Shown here in pieces: positions 46,595 through 57,355 of a stretch of DNA of 64,000 nucleotides. Both the position numbers and the translations under genes were made by a program. The notes under the pieces were generated by a model, which was not told the DNA's origin, searched no databases, and saw only the letters and a program-made list of their open reading frames with translations. This DNA comes from Pseudogymnoascus destructans (lineage: Eukaryota > Ascomycota > Leotiomycetes > Thelebolales > Thelebolaceae). Positions within the stretch are counted from its first letter, which is position 1, and every line of letters begins with the position of its first letter. The stretch covers positions 1,240,001 to 1,304,000 of the forward strand of contig NW_020167526.1 of the NCBI RefSeq assembly GCF_001641265.1, given 5' to 3'.

Positions 46595-48034
46595 ATGGCT
46601 GGAGACGATACTGGATCAAATGTTGGATTGAAGGGGAAGGTTGCTACTGAACCTACCATCGAAGCCCCACAGGCTCACCCTTCAGACAAGTTGAAGATTG
46701 CATTCCCAGACACCTTTCATGGGGATCGCAAGAAGCTTAAGAGCTTCATCATCCAGACAGAGCTATGGATGGCGTTTAACGCCAAACACTTCAACAAAGA
46801 AGTGGAACAGGTCCTATGGGCTGTGGCACTCTTTCGAGGACCAGCCTCAGAATGGATCTCTAACTACCTCGCTGACTACATGAACCATCGAACACCCGAC
46901 GGAAAATGCAATACCTTAGCTAGTCAAGGAACAAAGGAAATTTTTGTATCCTGGAACGGATTCCTCAAAACGCTCAAGGCAAACTTCGGAGACATCGATG
47001 AACGACGGAATGCAGTCAGGGCACTCCAGGCTCTCAAGCAGAGAGGGTCAGCAGTTACATACACCGCTGAGTTTCAACAGCATGCAACACTCACCAACTG
47101 GGGAGACGAGGCTATCTGTGACCAATTCTACTCAGGTCTGAAAGACCATGTGAAGGACGAAATCTCAAGGTCTGACAAACCAGATGACCTTAGAGAGATG
47201 ATTGAATTGGCTCAGAAGATTGACAATCGTCACTACGAACGGCAACTCGAGAAGAAAGGGGGACCACCTAGTCAACACTGGACTCAGAAGAGAAGACAAA
47301 CAAAGAGTCATTGGCCCCAACCTATGGAACTCGACGCTACTTTCAAGCCTAATGGCAAACCCCACAATCCCAACAAGGAGCGACAGTTCCAAGAACGGCT
47401 CTGCTTTAACTGCAATAAGCCTGGACACATAGCGCGAAACTGCAGACAGTCAAAGAAAGGGAATGGAGGACGAAAGTATGGCAAACAGCTTAATGCTACT
47501 TGGCAAGGTCAAGGCGAAAACGGAGCAGGTACAGGTTGAACACTGTATCCACCATTAAGTGGTATACAAACTCAGGATCTCGAGGAATTCCACTTGTCAA
47601 ACAGAGAAGACAAGAACGACGACAAGGAGCTCACTAGTTCTCAAAAGCACTGGTTACAAGCATTTGAGAAGACAGCAAGTAAGACTCTCTTCAAGGAACA
47701 ACTGCCAGGAGCAGTAAGAACCTTCAAGGAAGCCATGCTTCAGGAGGCAGTTGATCAAAGAATTCCTGTGCCCAAGCCACCAATGAGCTGGCAGGACACT
47801 ACACAATACTGGGAGGTTGCAGTTCGCACAGTGAGGTGCCGACCGGAATACCCTCACCAGCAGGAAAGCATCCCAAGAGAAGAAAAGGGAACACGAGTGT
47901 TAGAAGCACATGAACGCCTACACCGTGAAGCAGAACGAAGAAGAGAAGGGACACCACTTCTACGACCATTAGAATATGGTGAACATGATGGATTTTCCTC
48001 AGACGGTTATTCCTCAGACGATTCAAAAAACTAG
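46595..48034 (+). pseudogene. Element B gag with one internal TGA
   Basis: The ATG at 46595 opens a Gag with a capsid-like helical domain (TFHGDRKKLKSFIIQTELWM) and a CCHC knuckle CFNCNKPGHIARNC. TGA at 47537-47539 interrupts it, but the same frame continues for another 164 codons to TAG 48032-48034, including a Trp/Glu-rich stretch. Without the TGA, Gag would be 479 aa and would end exactly at the frameshift heptamer. The TGA therefore looks like a later nonsense mutation rather than the natural end. Confidence 0.85.
48025..48034 (+). promoter_or_regulatory. Programmed -1 frameshift site A AAA AAC, then TAG
   Basis: In the gag frame the codons read TCA AAA AAC TAG. The heptamer AAAAAAC (48025-48031) is the canonical X XXY YYZ slip site in the right register, directly before the stop. 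A -1 shift enters the pol frame at CTA 48031 and runs without a stop into protease. A 6-bp stem TAGGCC/GGCCTA (48048-48053 with 48074-48079) lies downstream and might act as stimulator, though the 16-nt spacing is long. Confidence 0.75.
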
Positions 48035-50015
48035 GAGTCCTCGGCAGTAGGCCACTGGCGAGCGACACAGAGAGGCCTAGTACAAACCAGCTATGCGCCA
48101 CAATGGGCGGCATGCAGCTATATGTGGTTGCTAAGATACAACAGCAACACCTCCGAGCTATGATAGACTCAGGAGCAACGGGCAACTCTATGACAAAGAA
48201 AGTAGCAGACACACACAGTTTCAGGACGCAGCTGAAGACCGATCAATACCCATTAATGGTTGTAGATGGAGAGCCCATCTCAACTAACAACGGAATGGTG
48301 ACCCACGAGACGGTCCCATTAGAAATGGTCATGCTACGCGGACACAAGGAAACGATACAGTTTGATATCGTGCACATGGACAATCATGCATGCATACTTG
48401 GTGTACCGTGGCTCAAGAAACACAACCCCCAGATCGACTGGCGGAATGAGAAAGTTGTGATGAGCCAATGCGCATGTGAACAACGAACGGACATGCCGCA
48501 GAAGGAGAAAACATCCAAAGACCGGAAGGAGTTATGTGCGACCACCGAGTCTGATGACCCAGCCCAGGCATCCTCACTAAAGCAAATACCAGTGGAGTAT
48601 AAGGAATACGAGCAGTTATTCTGGGACCCTAACGAAGAAACGCTTCCTAAGCACCAACCATGGGATCATGAGATACCTATCATGGAAGGAAAGAGTCCAC
48701 CGTTCGGACCAATATATCAGATATCAGCAGCAGAGCTGGACATACTGAAGGAATATATTGACGAGAACCTCGCGAAACGGTTTATTCGACCATCGACATC
48801 ACCAGCAGGAAGTCCAATACTATTTGTGCCAAAGAAGGACAAGAAGCTAAGACTCTGCGTGGACTATCAAGGAACGAATAATGTCACTATCAAAGATAGA
48901 TATGCCTTACCTTTGATAAGCGAACTACACGACCGGTTCCAGGGAGCCAAGATATTTACCAAGCTGGACCTCAGAGGCGCCTATAACCTGATTCGAATCA
49001 AGAAAGGGGATGAGTGGAAAACAGCATTCCGCACCCGCTATGGCTTGTTCGAATACTTGGTTATGCCCTTTGGTCTAACAAATGCACCAGCATCCATGCA
49101 GAGGCTCATGAATGCAGCTCTCCATGAATACTTGGATGTGTTTGTTATCGTCTACCTAGACGATATCTTAGTCTACTCAGGAGACCCAACGGAACACATT
49201 GGTCATGTTCGGAAGGTATTACAGAAGTTAAAGGAGCATCGGTTACTCCTCAAGCCAGAAAAATGCGAATTCCACAAGGATCAAGTAGAATTCTTAGGCT
49301 ACATTGTCGGAACGCATGGCATCAAAATGGACCAAGCAAAGGTCACAGCAGTGTTGGAATGGCCAACACCAACCACGGTCAAAGAAGTACAAGCCTTCTT
49401 AGGCTTTGCCAACTTCTACCGGAGGTTTATTATGGGATATTCCAAGGTAGCTCAACCACTTACAGAGCTTACAAGGAAAGACCTTACGTTAGAATGGACA
49501 AGCAAGGCAGAGGCTGCTTTTCAGGAACTTAAGACGAAGTTCACAGAAGCACCTATCCTAGTCACATTCGACCCTGCAAAGAGGATTGTCTTAGAGACAG
49601 ACTCCTCTGACTTTGCGATTGGAGCCTGTCTAAGTCAGCCAGACAAAGACGAGAAGCTTAAGCCAGTTGCATATTACTCTCGAAAACTGTCACCTGCGGA
49701 GCTCAACTATGACATCCATGACAAGGAGCTGATAGCTATTGTCGTTGCTTTTGAGCAATGGCGAGTATATCTTGAAGGATCGACCTACCCAGTACAGGTA
49801 TGGACGGATCATAAGAATCTCATATACTTCACCACAACCAAGGTTTTAAACCGCAGACAAGTCCGATGGGCAGAGACACTCGCAGCCTACAACTTCACGA
49901 TTACATATCGCAAGGGCTCTGAGAATGCAAGAGCCGACGCTCTTAGCAGAAGGACCGACTACATCGGCCCTAAAGAGGAAAGACCTAGAGCCATATTGAA
50001 GAAAACAGATGCAGG

Positions 50016-50323
50016 TGTAAGGACGCAGGGCACCGTATCACGAGAAGTGGCATATGGGAGTGCGAGTCGGATATGAGTCGGTGCAATCCTATAGGTCTAC
50101 TACGAAGGATACAAAAAAGATAAAGGGGGAGCTTACAGCTTCCTACCCCTTAAATATCCGTCTCGGGTCCGACTCTAATCAAGCTTAGCGTACCCTCAAT
50201 ACTACTTAGTCGGTAATCCGAATCGACCCCGACTCCAACCCCTATGTTGCTGTACTACTATGTTATCTACTGCGCGTCCCCTTAGGGGTCCGAATGCACC
50301 CTGTGTAAGGAGGCATCCTTACA
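50016..50323 (-). repeat. Element C 3' LTR (left copy)
   Basis: 308 bp with terminal inverted repeat TGTAAGGA/TCCTTACA. On the minus strand it is preceded by a GGCGGGGGG purine tract that can serve as plus-strand primer. Confidence 0.93.
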
Positions 50324-50765
50324 TTACCCCCCGCCTTAAGGAAGTGCTTTGTCCTCAATGCACGTGGCATAGTATCGTGACCGAGGAGTGTCCGAGTGTA
50401 GGCCCTAACCGTAGTCTTTGTTATGGGAAACGTATGGCTGAATGCGTAAATTGGGAGTGGTGCTTTAATCGTAATAAAGGGTATTTAGGCAGGTCCGAAT
50501 GCACCCCGTGAGGTGTCCGAGGGTAGCAGTAAGCGTCGCGAATTTCTCAGTTACTGTGCGCGCGCTAATCCGTCTCAGAGATTCATTGTTGTAAGCGGAT
50601 GTTATGAAGCAACCGGTTCCGCCCACATTTCGAAGCTTCTTTTACCACAACAACGCTCACGAACCCCCCTCCCGAGAACAGTAAGTGGCCCCGTCTGTTC
50701 GAATATTGTATACTGACTGATTGTTTCATAGAAACAAAACCAATACCCAGACGATCGCGTAGGTG

Positions 50766-51577
50766 ATGGTTGCGCGTCGACGCGCGGGTGATAACTCCTG
50801 TGGCTTGGCTGACGGTTCCGTAGGAACCCATTCCGCGACGATGCCGGTGCCCCCTCCTCCCGGGGCCCTTACTGCAGCCTTCCGCACTTTGTGCATGCGC
50901 TGCGTCCGCCGCAAGGCGAAGGTGGGAGCGGGCGAGCCCGCCCACGACTGTGTTTGGAGCGCCTCGAGCTCCAAATGCAACCACTGTGTGGGCCAAAAGG
51001 CCAATTGTGTTCCGGTGAGTTGTCGGGTGGCCTACGGCCTCGTGTTTTGGTTTCTGTGGCTGACCTTGTGGGGATAGATGGCCTGGTTCCTAGCCGACGA
51101 ATACCAGGCGATTGTCGACGCTGAAACGTCAACCAACCCCGATCCCGCCGCCGCAAAGGCTGCTGCTGCGGAGGCAGTTCGGGTGGCCAACCTCACGGCC
51201 GCCAATATGCCGAAGTTTCGCTCTCCGGCCGAGGCTTCGGCCTACATGGAGAGCATGGCTCTCCGCAACGCCGTCGAGGACGGCCTGCGCGTAAGTCTAC
51301 CCCTTGTGTTATGTCTTGTTTTGGAACTGACGCTGTGAAGCGTGTCCGCCAGGCGGTGACGGCGGTGGGGAGGGATACGGCCGCGCTCCTCGAGGGGCAG
51401 GGCTCCTTGCTGGAGGGCCTGGAGTCCTCCCTGAAGGGGGTGGGGAAATCGGTGGTGGCGGCGGTGGACAAGGTGTCCGTGGCCGTGGCGGCGGGGCCCC
51501 GCGGCCAGAAGAGAAAGAGGGGGGAGGGGGATGGGGATGAGGCGGCGGAGGGGACGTTCTCCGCGCCCATTGGATGA
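50766..51577 (+). CDS. Element C antisense gene: Cys6-motif protein with two introns
   Basis: Lies between pol and the 3' LTR but on the opposite strand to gag-pol. Exons: 50766-51014, 51078-51290 and 51341-51577, giving 232 aa. Introns are GTGAGT..GATAG and GTAAGT..GAAG, both phase 0. The N-terminus has C43-x2-C46-x15-C62-x8-C71-x2-C74-x6-C81. VRRKAK follows C46 much as in Zn2Cys6 factors, but the expected Cys after it is Val. The rest is Ala/Glu-rich helix (AAKAAAAEAVRVAN), then LLEGLESSLKGVGKSV, and a basic GQKRKRGEGDGDE segment that could be a nuclear signal. The last acceptor is weak. An element B gene in the same place shares the Cys spacing. Function unknown, and DNA binding is only a guess. 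Confidence 0.6.
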
Positions 51578-51738
51578 GACTCTGTGTCGGAGGGAACTCG
51601 GGCTGGGCTCTTCGCGTGGGGTCGCTTCGACCCTTCGTCTCACATGGTGGTAGCCGCTTGTTGCGACGCCGGTGGGACGTTTGGGAAGGGTGGCTCCCGC
51701 AAGAGCCCGGGACGAGTGTGCCCTGGCTCAGAGGGTAT

Positions 51739-54700
51739 TTAGTTTAGATTCGTGGGTAGCAACGAGTCTGTTTTTTCTGCTTTGCCGTGCCTTCCGTGAC
51801 CGTAGCTTGGCCCGCCCGTCTCCCATGCCGTGATCCATCCGGGTAAGTCCTTCGGCGGTCCTGGTAGGTTGGGGTATTCCGTGTGGAACTCTCGAAGCTT
51901 GAGCGGAGAGTTCTCGAAATTGGCTGCCGGGTACCACTCCGGGTCGGGGTCAAATCCTACCCAGCTCACCTGGTATTGTAGCTGCCGGCGGCGAAGTCTC
52001 ACGGCGAGGATCTTTTCCACTTGCCATTCTTCTAGGCCGTTAATGACTTCGCTGCTAGGCTCTGGTGGTGCTTGCCCAGGTAAGGGGTTACTCGGAGCTT
52101 TATTGAGTACGTCCGGCGAGAATACATCGTGTATTTGAGACCCAGTGGGTAGTCGTAATCGGAATGCGTGACCGACCTGTTCCAATACCGTATACGGTCC
52201 GACCCATTGTTGCCCTAGCTTACGGCTAGGACGGGTATTTTTGAGATTCTTCGTCGAGAGGTAGACCTTGTCTCCTACGCTCCAATCGACAGCTCTTCGG
52301 CGTCGATTAGCATGCCTTGACATCTCTTCTTGCGCTTTCGCCATATTTCTTTTGGCGTATTCCCAGGCGGTGTGCATACGAGTAGCCACCTCCTTAGCTT
52401 CGTCTTGGTTCAGAGTTTCTCGGGGGGTGGTTCCCTTTGGTGTGTTCCAATCCCAACTGGTACGGGGATCCGTTCCGTACTTGAGTCGATACGGGGTCAT
52501 CCCGATCGATGCGTGAGGGAGCGTCATCTGGACCCGATCCATGATAGGGATGAGCTCGCTCCAATTATCCTGGTAATAGGATACGAATGGGCGCAGTCTC
52601 TGATTGATATATCGGTTCATGATTTCCGTCTGTCCGTCGGTCTGCTTATGATAAGCCGTCGACAGCTTGATCTTGACGCCGATGATCCGGCAGAACTCGT
52701 GCCAGAAGGACGACACGAATTGGGGTCCGCGATCACTAATGATCGACACCGGGGTATGTCCGAATCGATAAATCCATTCGATGAATAGCTGCGCCATTTG
52801 CCGTGCATCCGTAGTCTTGTGGCACGGTATGGTTACCGAACTCTTCCCGAGGCGGTCCATGAACACTAGGATGCTGTCGTATCCGTGCTTGTCCCTGGGG
52901 AACTCCTTAAAGTCCATCGTAAGGTGTTGCATAGGGTAGTCGGGGACCGGTAGGGGGTGAAGGAAACCCTGTTGCTTCGTGACATTGGTGTGCGATAGGC
53001 GGCATGTCATGCAATTGCGTACGTACTGTGAGCAGTCCGCTTCCATACCGACCCAATGATACTTTGGGGCGAGTAACTGGTAGGTCTTCCTGCCACTTGG
53101 GTGTGCGGTCGACACTTGGTCGTGTGCCTCCCGGATGAGTTTCGTACAAAGCTCTGTGTGACGGTTCACACATAGGCGGTCTTTGTACAGGAGGAGTTGG
53201 TCAGCTAGGGCGTACCCATCCGGTAGGGGTTGTTTCGCGCGTGTCTCGGCGAACGACTTCCGGTTGCCTACGCATAGTGCCTCAATCAGATCGAAGGGCA
53301 TCTGCGTTTTCAGGGGGTCGATGGCATTAATCGATGCTACATAACTGTCGGCCAACTCGGCACTGATACGGGGGTGTAGGCGGGCTGGGCCAAGTAACAC
53401 CCTCGCACGACTGTCTAACTTGACTTTTTGCTGCATTACGAGGTCTTGGCCTCTTCGGCTTAGAATATCCGCCTTCTGGTTATTCTTACCTGCCGTATAC
53501 GTAATGTGGAAGTTGAAGTCGGAGAGTAGCTCCATCCACCGTACCTGCTTCGCGGTGAGAACCTTCGTGGTCATGAAGTATTCCAGCGATCGGTGGTCCG
53601 TATAGACGTCCACCCGGTGTGTCACCGAAGCCAACTCGGGTCTCCATTTCGCGAACGCTTTCACGATTGCGAACAGTTCTTTGTCGTGGATCTCCCAGTT
53701 GATCTCGTGGCCGGTTAGTACGTGGCTATAGAAGCTTACTGGGTACCAGAGCTTGTCCGGGTGCTCCTGTGATAGCACGCCGGCGACGACTCCGTCTGAG
53801 GAATCGGTCTCCAGCTTCGTAGGCAATTCGGGGTCGAAGTGGTGAAGTGCCTGGACTGTTAAGAGTTGTCGTCGCAATTCCTCAAAAGCGTTCTCACACT
53901 CCTCAGTCCATAGGAACGGCTCCGAGGGGCTTGTGATAGTGGTTAGGGGCTTGGCTATTTTCCCGAAGTTCCGTATGAACTGGCGGTAGAAGCCACAGAA
54001 GCCTAGGTAAGACTTTACACCGGTGACGGTGGTTGGTCTGATCCAGTTACGGAGTGGTTCGATCTTATCAGGGTCCGCTTCCACCCCGGAAGTGGTCAGT
54101 ATGTAACCCAGGTACTTCGTACGGGTAACGTCAAACTCGCATTTCTTAATGTCGGCTTGGAGTCCGGCTTCTCGTAGTCGCTGTAAGACTTTATGTACAT
54201 GATCTACGTGTTCCGAAGGGTCTTCGGAGTATATTAGGATGTCGTCTAGGTAGGCAGTACAGAAATCATCCAAGTACGACATGAGAACGTCGTTCATGTA
54301 CCTCTGATAGGTTGCGGGACCGTTGGTTAGGCCAAACGGTAGCACTTTACATTTGTAGGATCCGTAACGAGTCCGAAAGGTCGTGTACTCTTCAGAATCG
54401 GGATGCATCCGTATACGATGGAAAGCTTGTCGGATGTCGAGCTTCGTGAAGATCTTCGCTTTTGACACCCGGCCGAGCAATTCATCGATGCGGGGAATGG
54501 GATATGGGTCGTTACGAGTGAGGCCATTCAGCTTCCGGTAGTCGATACAAAATCTCAGTTTCCCATCCGCTTTCTTAACGAATAGTATAGGCGACGCAAA
54601 GGGGCTATCGCTATTGGCGATGAAGCCCTTGTCGAGGTGCTCCAACAGGTATTGCTTAGTAGCCTTTAGCTCCTCGGTGCTTTGTCGGTAGAGCGGTGAA

Positions 54701-55755
54701 AAGGCGTTTGGTAAGGGGGCCTCGAGCTGTATCCTGTGATCGTATATGCGGTGTGGTGGAAGGCGATCTGATTCCGACTTCGAGAAGACGTCGGCATAGT
54801 TTCGATGCACAAACGGGAGCTTCTCCTGGATGAGTGATGTCGTCTCGTCGTCCTCTTCCGATTCTCTCTGCCGAAGGATCTGATCAATTTCATATATACT
54901 AGCCTGGAAGAACTCGGCGTCGCTCCGCATCATCTCATGATAGAAGGCATTCGCACTAATCTCGCAGATCTGCATCGGTGCAAACCCATGCGTTGGCGTC
55001 CTCTTCGGTGGTCGTGACGGAGGATCCTCCTCCTTCCGAGGTGTGCTCGGTGGGGAGTCGGTGATTTCTTCGTAGTCCGAAATTATCACTTTCATTTCCA
55101 TCGGGCGTCCGCCTGCGCGGCGTCTGTCTTCGTGTTGGATGGCGGCATCCCTACGATTCGCATCCGACTGGTGTGCCGGATGTCGAATGGACGTTTCGCG
55201 CGAGTGGTAGGGCAAGGTGATCTCCTTGCTCCAGCTAGGAGTTGGCGGGTACTCCTTTGGCCATACTAGCCGGCTCTTTGCAGAGTCGAGTAGTATTCGG
55301 AAGCGGCTGAAAAGCTTCCTCCCAATTATCACATCTTGCGCTCCGAGGTCCAGGAGCACAAAGGGGCAGTTATATATTCGGCGTCCTTCGACTGTTAAGT
55401 GCAACCGAATATACTCCGATACGTGACTTTGGATTTTTCGCTGAAAACCACGTATGGGTACAGAGTAGGGCAGTTTCCGTATGGGGCTCTGAAGCGCCTT
55501 CGACAGTCGTAGCGCGAAGGGCTTGTTGATGACGAGGTATCCGTTTGCTCCTGTGTCTGCGAGAGCCTTCGTTTGCACACCGAGTCCGTTCAGACTCAGC
55601 GTCGTGTCGACTAAGAACTGGGTTCCGCCCAAGAGTTCTTGTAGGTCGAGATCTCGCAGATCACATTTGCGTAGACCTAGGAAGGAGCCTTTCCCTAGGC
55701 CTCGTCGTTTTCCTCCAGGGACGCATCCGATTGGAGTTCGACTGCCTCCTCCCAC
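51739..55755 (-). CDS. Element C Pol polyprotein
   Basis: 1,338 codons uninterrupted, entered from gag by a -1 shift in a 61-nt overlap (no ATG at the frame start). Order: protease ALADTGANGYLV; RT with FCIDYRKLNGLTRNDPYPIP and YLDDILIY; RNase H with ETDSSDGVVAG and DKELFAIVKAFAKW; integrase zinc finger (HDQVSTAHPSGRKT..C-x2-C), DDE core around MDFKEFPRD, SDRGPQF and TDGQTE; and a C-terminal chromodomain (EWQVEKILAVRLRRR, then VSWVGFDPDPEWYPAANF). All catalytic residues I can place are present, so the element may still be competent. Confidence 0.95.
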   Translation of the reverse strand: MGGGSRTPIGCVPGGKRRGLGKGSFLGLRKCDLRDLDLQELLGGTQFLVDTTLSLNGLGVQTKALADTGANGYLVINKPFALRLSKALQSPIRKLPYSVPIRGFQRKIQSHVSEYIRLHLTVEGRRIYNCPFVLLDLGAQDVIIGRKLFSRFRILLDSAKSRLVWPKEYPPTPSWSKEITLPYHSRETSIRHPAHQSDANRRDAAIQHEDRRRAGGRPMEMKVIISDYEEITDSPPSTPRKEEDPPSRPPKRTPTHGFAPMQICEISANAFYHEMMRSDAEFFQASIYEIDQILRQRESEEDDETTSLIQEKLPFVHRNYADVFSKSESDRLPPHRIYDHRIQLEAPLPNAFSPLYRQSTEELKATKQYLLEHLDKGFIANSDSPFASPILFVKKADGKLRFCIDYRKLNGLTRNDPYPIPRIDELLGRVSKAKIFTKLDIRQAFHRIRMHPDSEEYTTFRTRYGSYKCKVLPFGLTNGPATYQRYMNDVLMSYLDDFCTAYLDDILIYSEDPSEHVDHVHKVLQRLREAGLQADIKKCEFDVTRTKYLGYILTTSGVEADPDKIEPLRNWIRPTTVTGVKSYLGFCGFYRQFIRNFGKIAKPLTTITSPSEPFLWTEECENAFEELRRQLLTVQALHHFDPELPTKLETDSSDGVVAGVLSQEHPDKLWYPVSFYSHVLTGHEINWEIHDKELFAIVKAFAKWRPELASVTHRVDVYTDHRSLEYFMTTKVLTAKQVRWMELLSDFNFHITYTAGKNNQKADILSRRGQDLVMQQKVKLDSRARVLLGPARLHPRISAELADSYVASINAIDPLKTQMPFDLIEALCVGNRKSFAETRAKQPLPDGYALADQLLLYKDRLCVNRHTELCTKLIREAHDQVSTAHPSGRKTYQLLAPKYHWVGMEADCSQYVRNCMTCRLSHTNVTKQQGFLHPLPVPDYPMQHLTMDFKEFPRDKHGYDSILVFMDRLGKSSVTIPCHKTTDARQMAQLFIEWIYRFGHTPVSIISDRGPQFVSSFWHEFCRIIGVKIKLSTAYHKQTDGQTEIMNRYINQRLRPFVSYYQDNWSELIPIMDRVQMTLPHASIGMTPYRLKYGTDPRTSWDWNTPKGTTPRETLNQDEAKEVATRMHTAWEYAKRNMAKAQEEMSRHANRRRRAVDWSVGDKVYLSTKNLKNTRPSRKLGQQWVGPYTVLEQVGHAFRLRLPTGSQIHDVFSPDVLNKAPSNPLPGQAPPEPSSEVINGLEEWQVEKILAVRLRRRQLQYQVSWVGFDPDPEWYPAANFENSPLKLREFHTEYPNLPGPPKDLPGWITAWETGGPSYGHGRHGKAEKTDSLLPTNLN

Positions 55756-56993
55756 TGCTCTTCGGGTTCAGGGGCTTCGCGGTCAATCTCTTTGACTGTG
55801 GGGTTGAGCGGGCACCTGTCCTGGAAATGACCGGGCTTCCTGCATTTGAAACAGTTTCCAGACGCAGCCGGCACGGCGGTCCGCACGCGACCTGTTATGT
55901 CCGGCTTGGGGGCGGTGGGTATGAAAGGAGTCCTCTGGAAGGAACCCAACGGACTTCTTGTCGTCTTCGGTGGTTGGGTCTTGGCGGCCTCCACAGGCGG
56001 GAACCTGGATGAGCCGAGGCGGGCCCGTCCTGGGAAGCTCGACTCGCCGCTCTTGGACTGGGAGCTCAACTCGCCGTTCCTGCGTCGCTCTTGGTCGAAG
56101 GCGGTTAAGGCTCGGACCATGGTGAGGTAATCGCCTTTCCATTGGTCCTTCACGACCGCCACGCGGCTGCGGAATTGCGGTGTGAGCTTGTTCCACATAT
56201 ACCGAAACCACTCCGATTGTGATACTTGTCCCGTAATCGCCGCACTTTGGAAGCGGGCTTTGAACTCGGGGAAGGTTTCGTGTAAGTGACCCTTTTCGCC
56301 CATCTGCATATCGTCGAATTCGTTCCGGGCCTGTTCGGTCTCATTACCCGTAAGGTAATATGATCCTAATAGGTCCATCATTTCGTCTGCGCTCTGGAAG
56401 CCATGCGTATCCGATAGGTATTGGGGTTCCAGATATTTCTTTGCCAGGCCGGTCGTAGTTCCCCATATCAACGCTCTTCTCGAGACGTCGGTAGGGTAGT
56501 GGTCCTCATTGACTACAAGTCGGTCCCGAATGGACGCGCTCCATTGCATAAAGGTATGTTCTATCCCATCGCTGAGCGGCGTAATCTTCTCAGAGATGGT
56601 GGATTTCTTGTAACGGTTCGGAGGGTCCACGGTGTACTGTCGGGGTAGACCCGGGATTGAAGGAGAGCGCGCATTGTCGACAGGTGGCAGTCGAACGGTG
56701 CCGGGCGTGTTTCGCATTGTCGGTGCAGGCTGTTCGTCTTCGTCGGCCTCAATGGTGCACACTGGGGCGTCGGCAGCCGGTGGTGGCGTAGACGGTATTC
56801 GGGTCTGGCTAGCTACGAGGCTGGCTACCATCGCCTTGAGCTCCCGCATCTCGTTCTCGAGGTTCGCTATGCGATCCGGGGGGCTTTCGGATGGCCCTGC
56901 GGTCGTGCCCGCTGTGGCGGTTTGCCTAGTTGTCATTCGTAGCGGTTGACCGTCATTGTCGGGTGGTGGGTTTTGTGTCGTCTTGCGCGACAT
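55695..56993 (-). CDS. Element C Gag
   Basis: 432 aa from the ATG at 56993 (MSRKTTQNPPPDN). The frame is open to 57077 but lacks an earlier ATG. A short coiled coil (IANLENEMRELKAMVASLV) precedes the capsid-like domain (FMQWSASIRDRLVVNEDHYP, EFDDMQMGEKGHLHETFPEF). A CCHC knuckle CFKCRKPGHFQDRC follows near the C-terminus, then an acidic tail ending DASLEENDEA. It overlaps pol by 61 nt in the -1 frame. No perfect slippery heptamer is seen, and GGAAAAC just before the stop is the best candidate. Confidence 0.93.
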   Translation of the reverse strand: MSRKTTQNPPPDNDGQPLRMTTRQTATAGTTAGPSESPPDRIANLENEMRELKAMVASLVASQTRIPSTPPPAADAPVCTIEADEDEQPAPTMRNTPGTVRLPPVDNARSPSIPGLPRQYTVDPPNRYKKSTISEKITPLSDGIEHTFMQWSASIRDRLVVNEDHYPTDVSRRALIWGTTTGLAKKYLEPQYLSDTHGFQSADEMMDLLGSYYLTGNETEQARNEFDDMQMGEKGHLHETFPEFKARFQSAAITGQVSQSEWFRYMWNKLTPQFRSRVAVVKDQWKGDYLTMVRALTAFDQERRRNGELSSQSKSGESSFPGRARLGSSRFPPVEAAKTQPPKTTRSPLGSFQRTPFIPTAPKPDITGRVRTAVPAASGNCFKCRKPGHFQDRCPLNPTVKEIDREAPEPEEQWEEAVELQSDASLEENDEA

Positions 56994-57340
56994 CTTGATT
57001 CGGGGGTGTATCGAGTCGCAGTCGATACGGAAGAGTTTGACTTCCGGTAGCTCGTAGCTATCAACACTCTTGTTCACAATTGCCTCTGTGCTTGAGGGGG
57101 TTCTTTAGGATCTCGTATCCTATTCGGCGCCAACGCGTCGGCGACTTTACCAGCTTGCTCTGCAGGATCAAACCCTGATCCACTGGCTGTCCGTGAGTTC
57201 TCTGGGGTCACGGCTATTTGGAGTCATCAGGTCTCTACTTCGAAATGTCACCGAGTCGCGGTCGGTGGTGTTTCGACAGTTCTCCTGAGTCGTTCCGGTT
57301 GTGGGATATTATTTAGGTACGGCCGTCCCCGGCAAGCGTG

Positions 57341-57353
57341 ATCTTTTTTGTAT
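57341..57353 (-). promoter_or_regulatory. Element C self-primer binding site
   Basis: On the minus strand ATACAAAAAAGAT lies 2 nt inside the 5' LTR (edge 57356). It is exactly complementary to ATCTTTTTTGTAT in the LTR (57461-57449), which begins 35 nt downstream of the TATTTAA box (57496-57490). The geometry equals that of element B. No tRNA-type site is present. Confidence 0.7.
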
Positions 57354-57355
57354 AA

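Noticed and set aside
47594..48034. Separate small gene in element B
   Set aside because: It is in the same frame as gag, begins without an ATG and ends at the frameshift heptamer. It is the C-terminal part of gag after a nonsense mutation.
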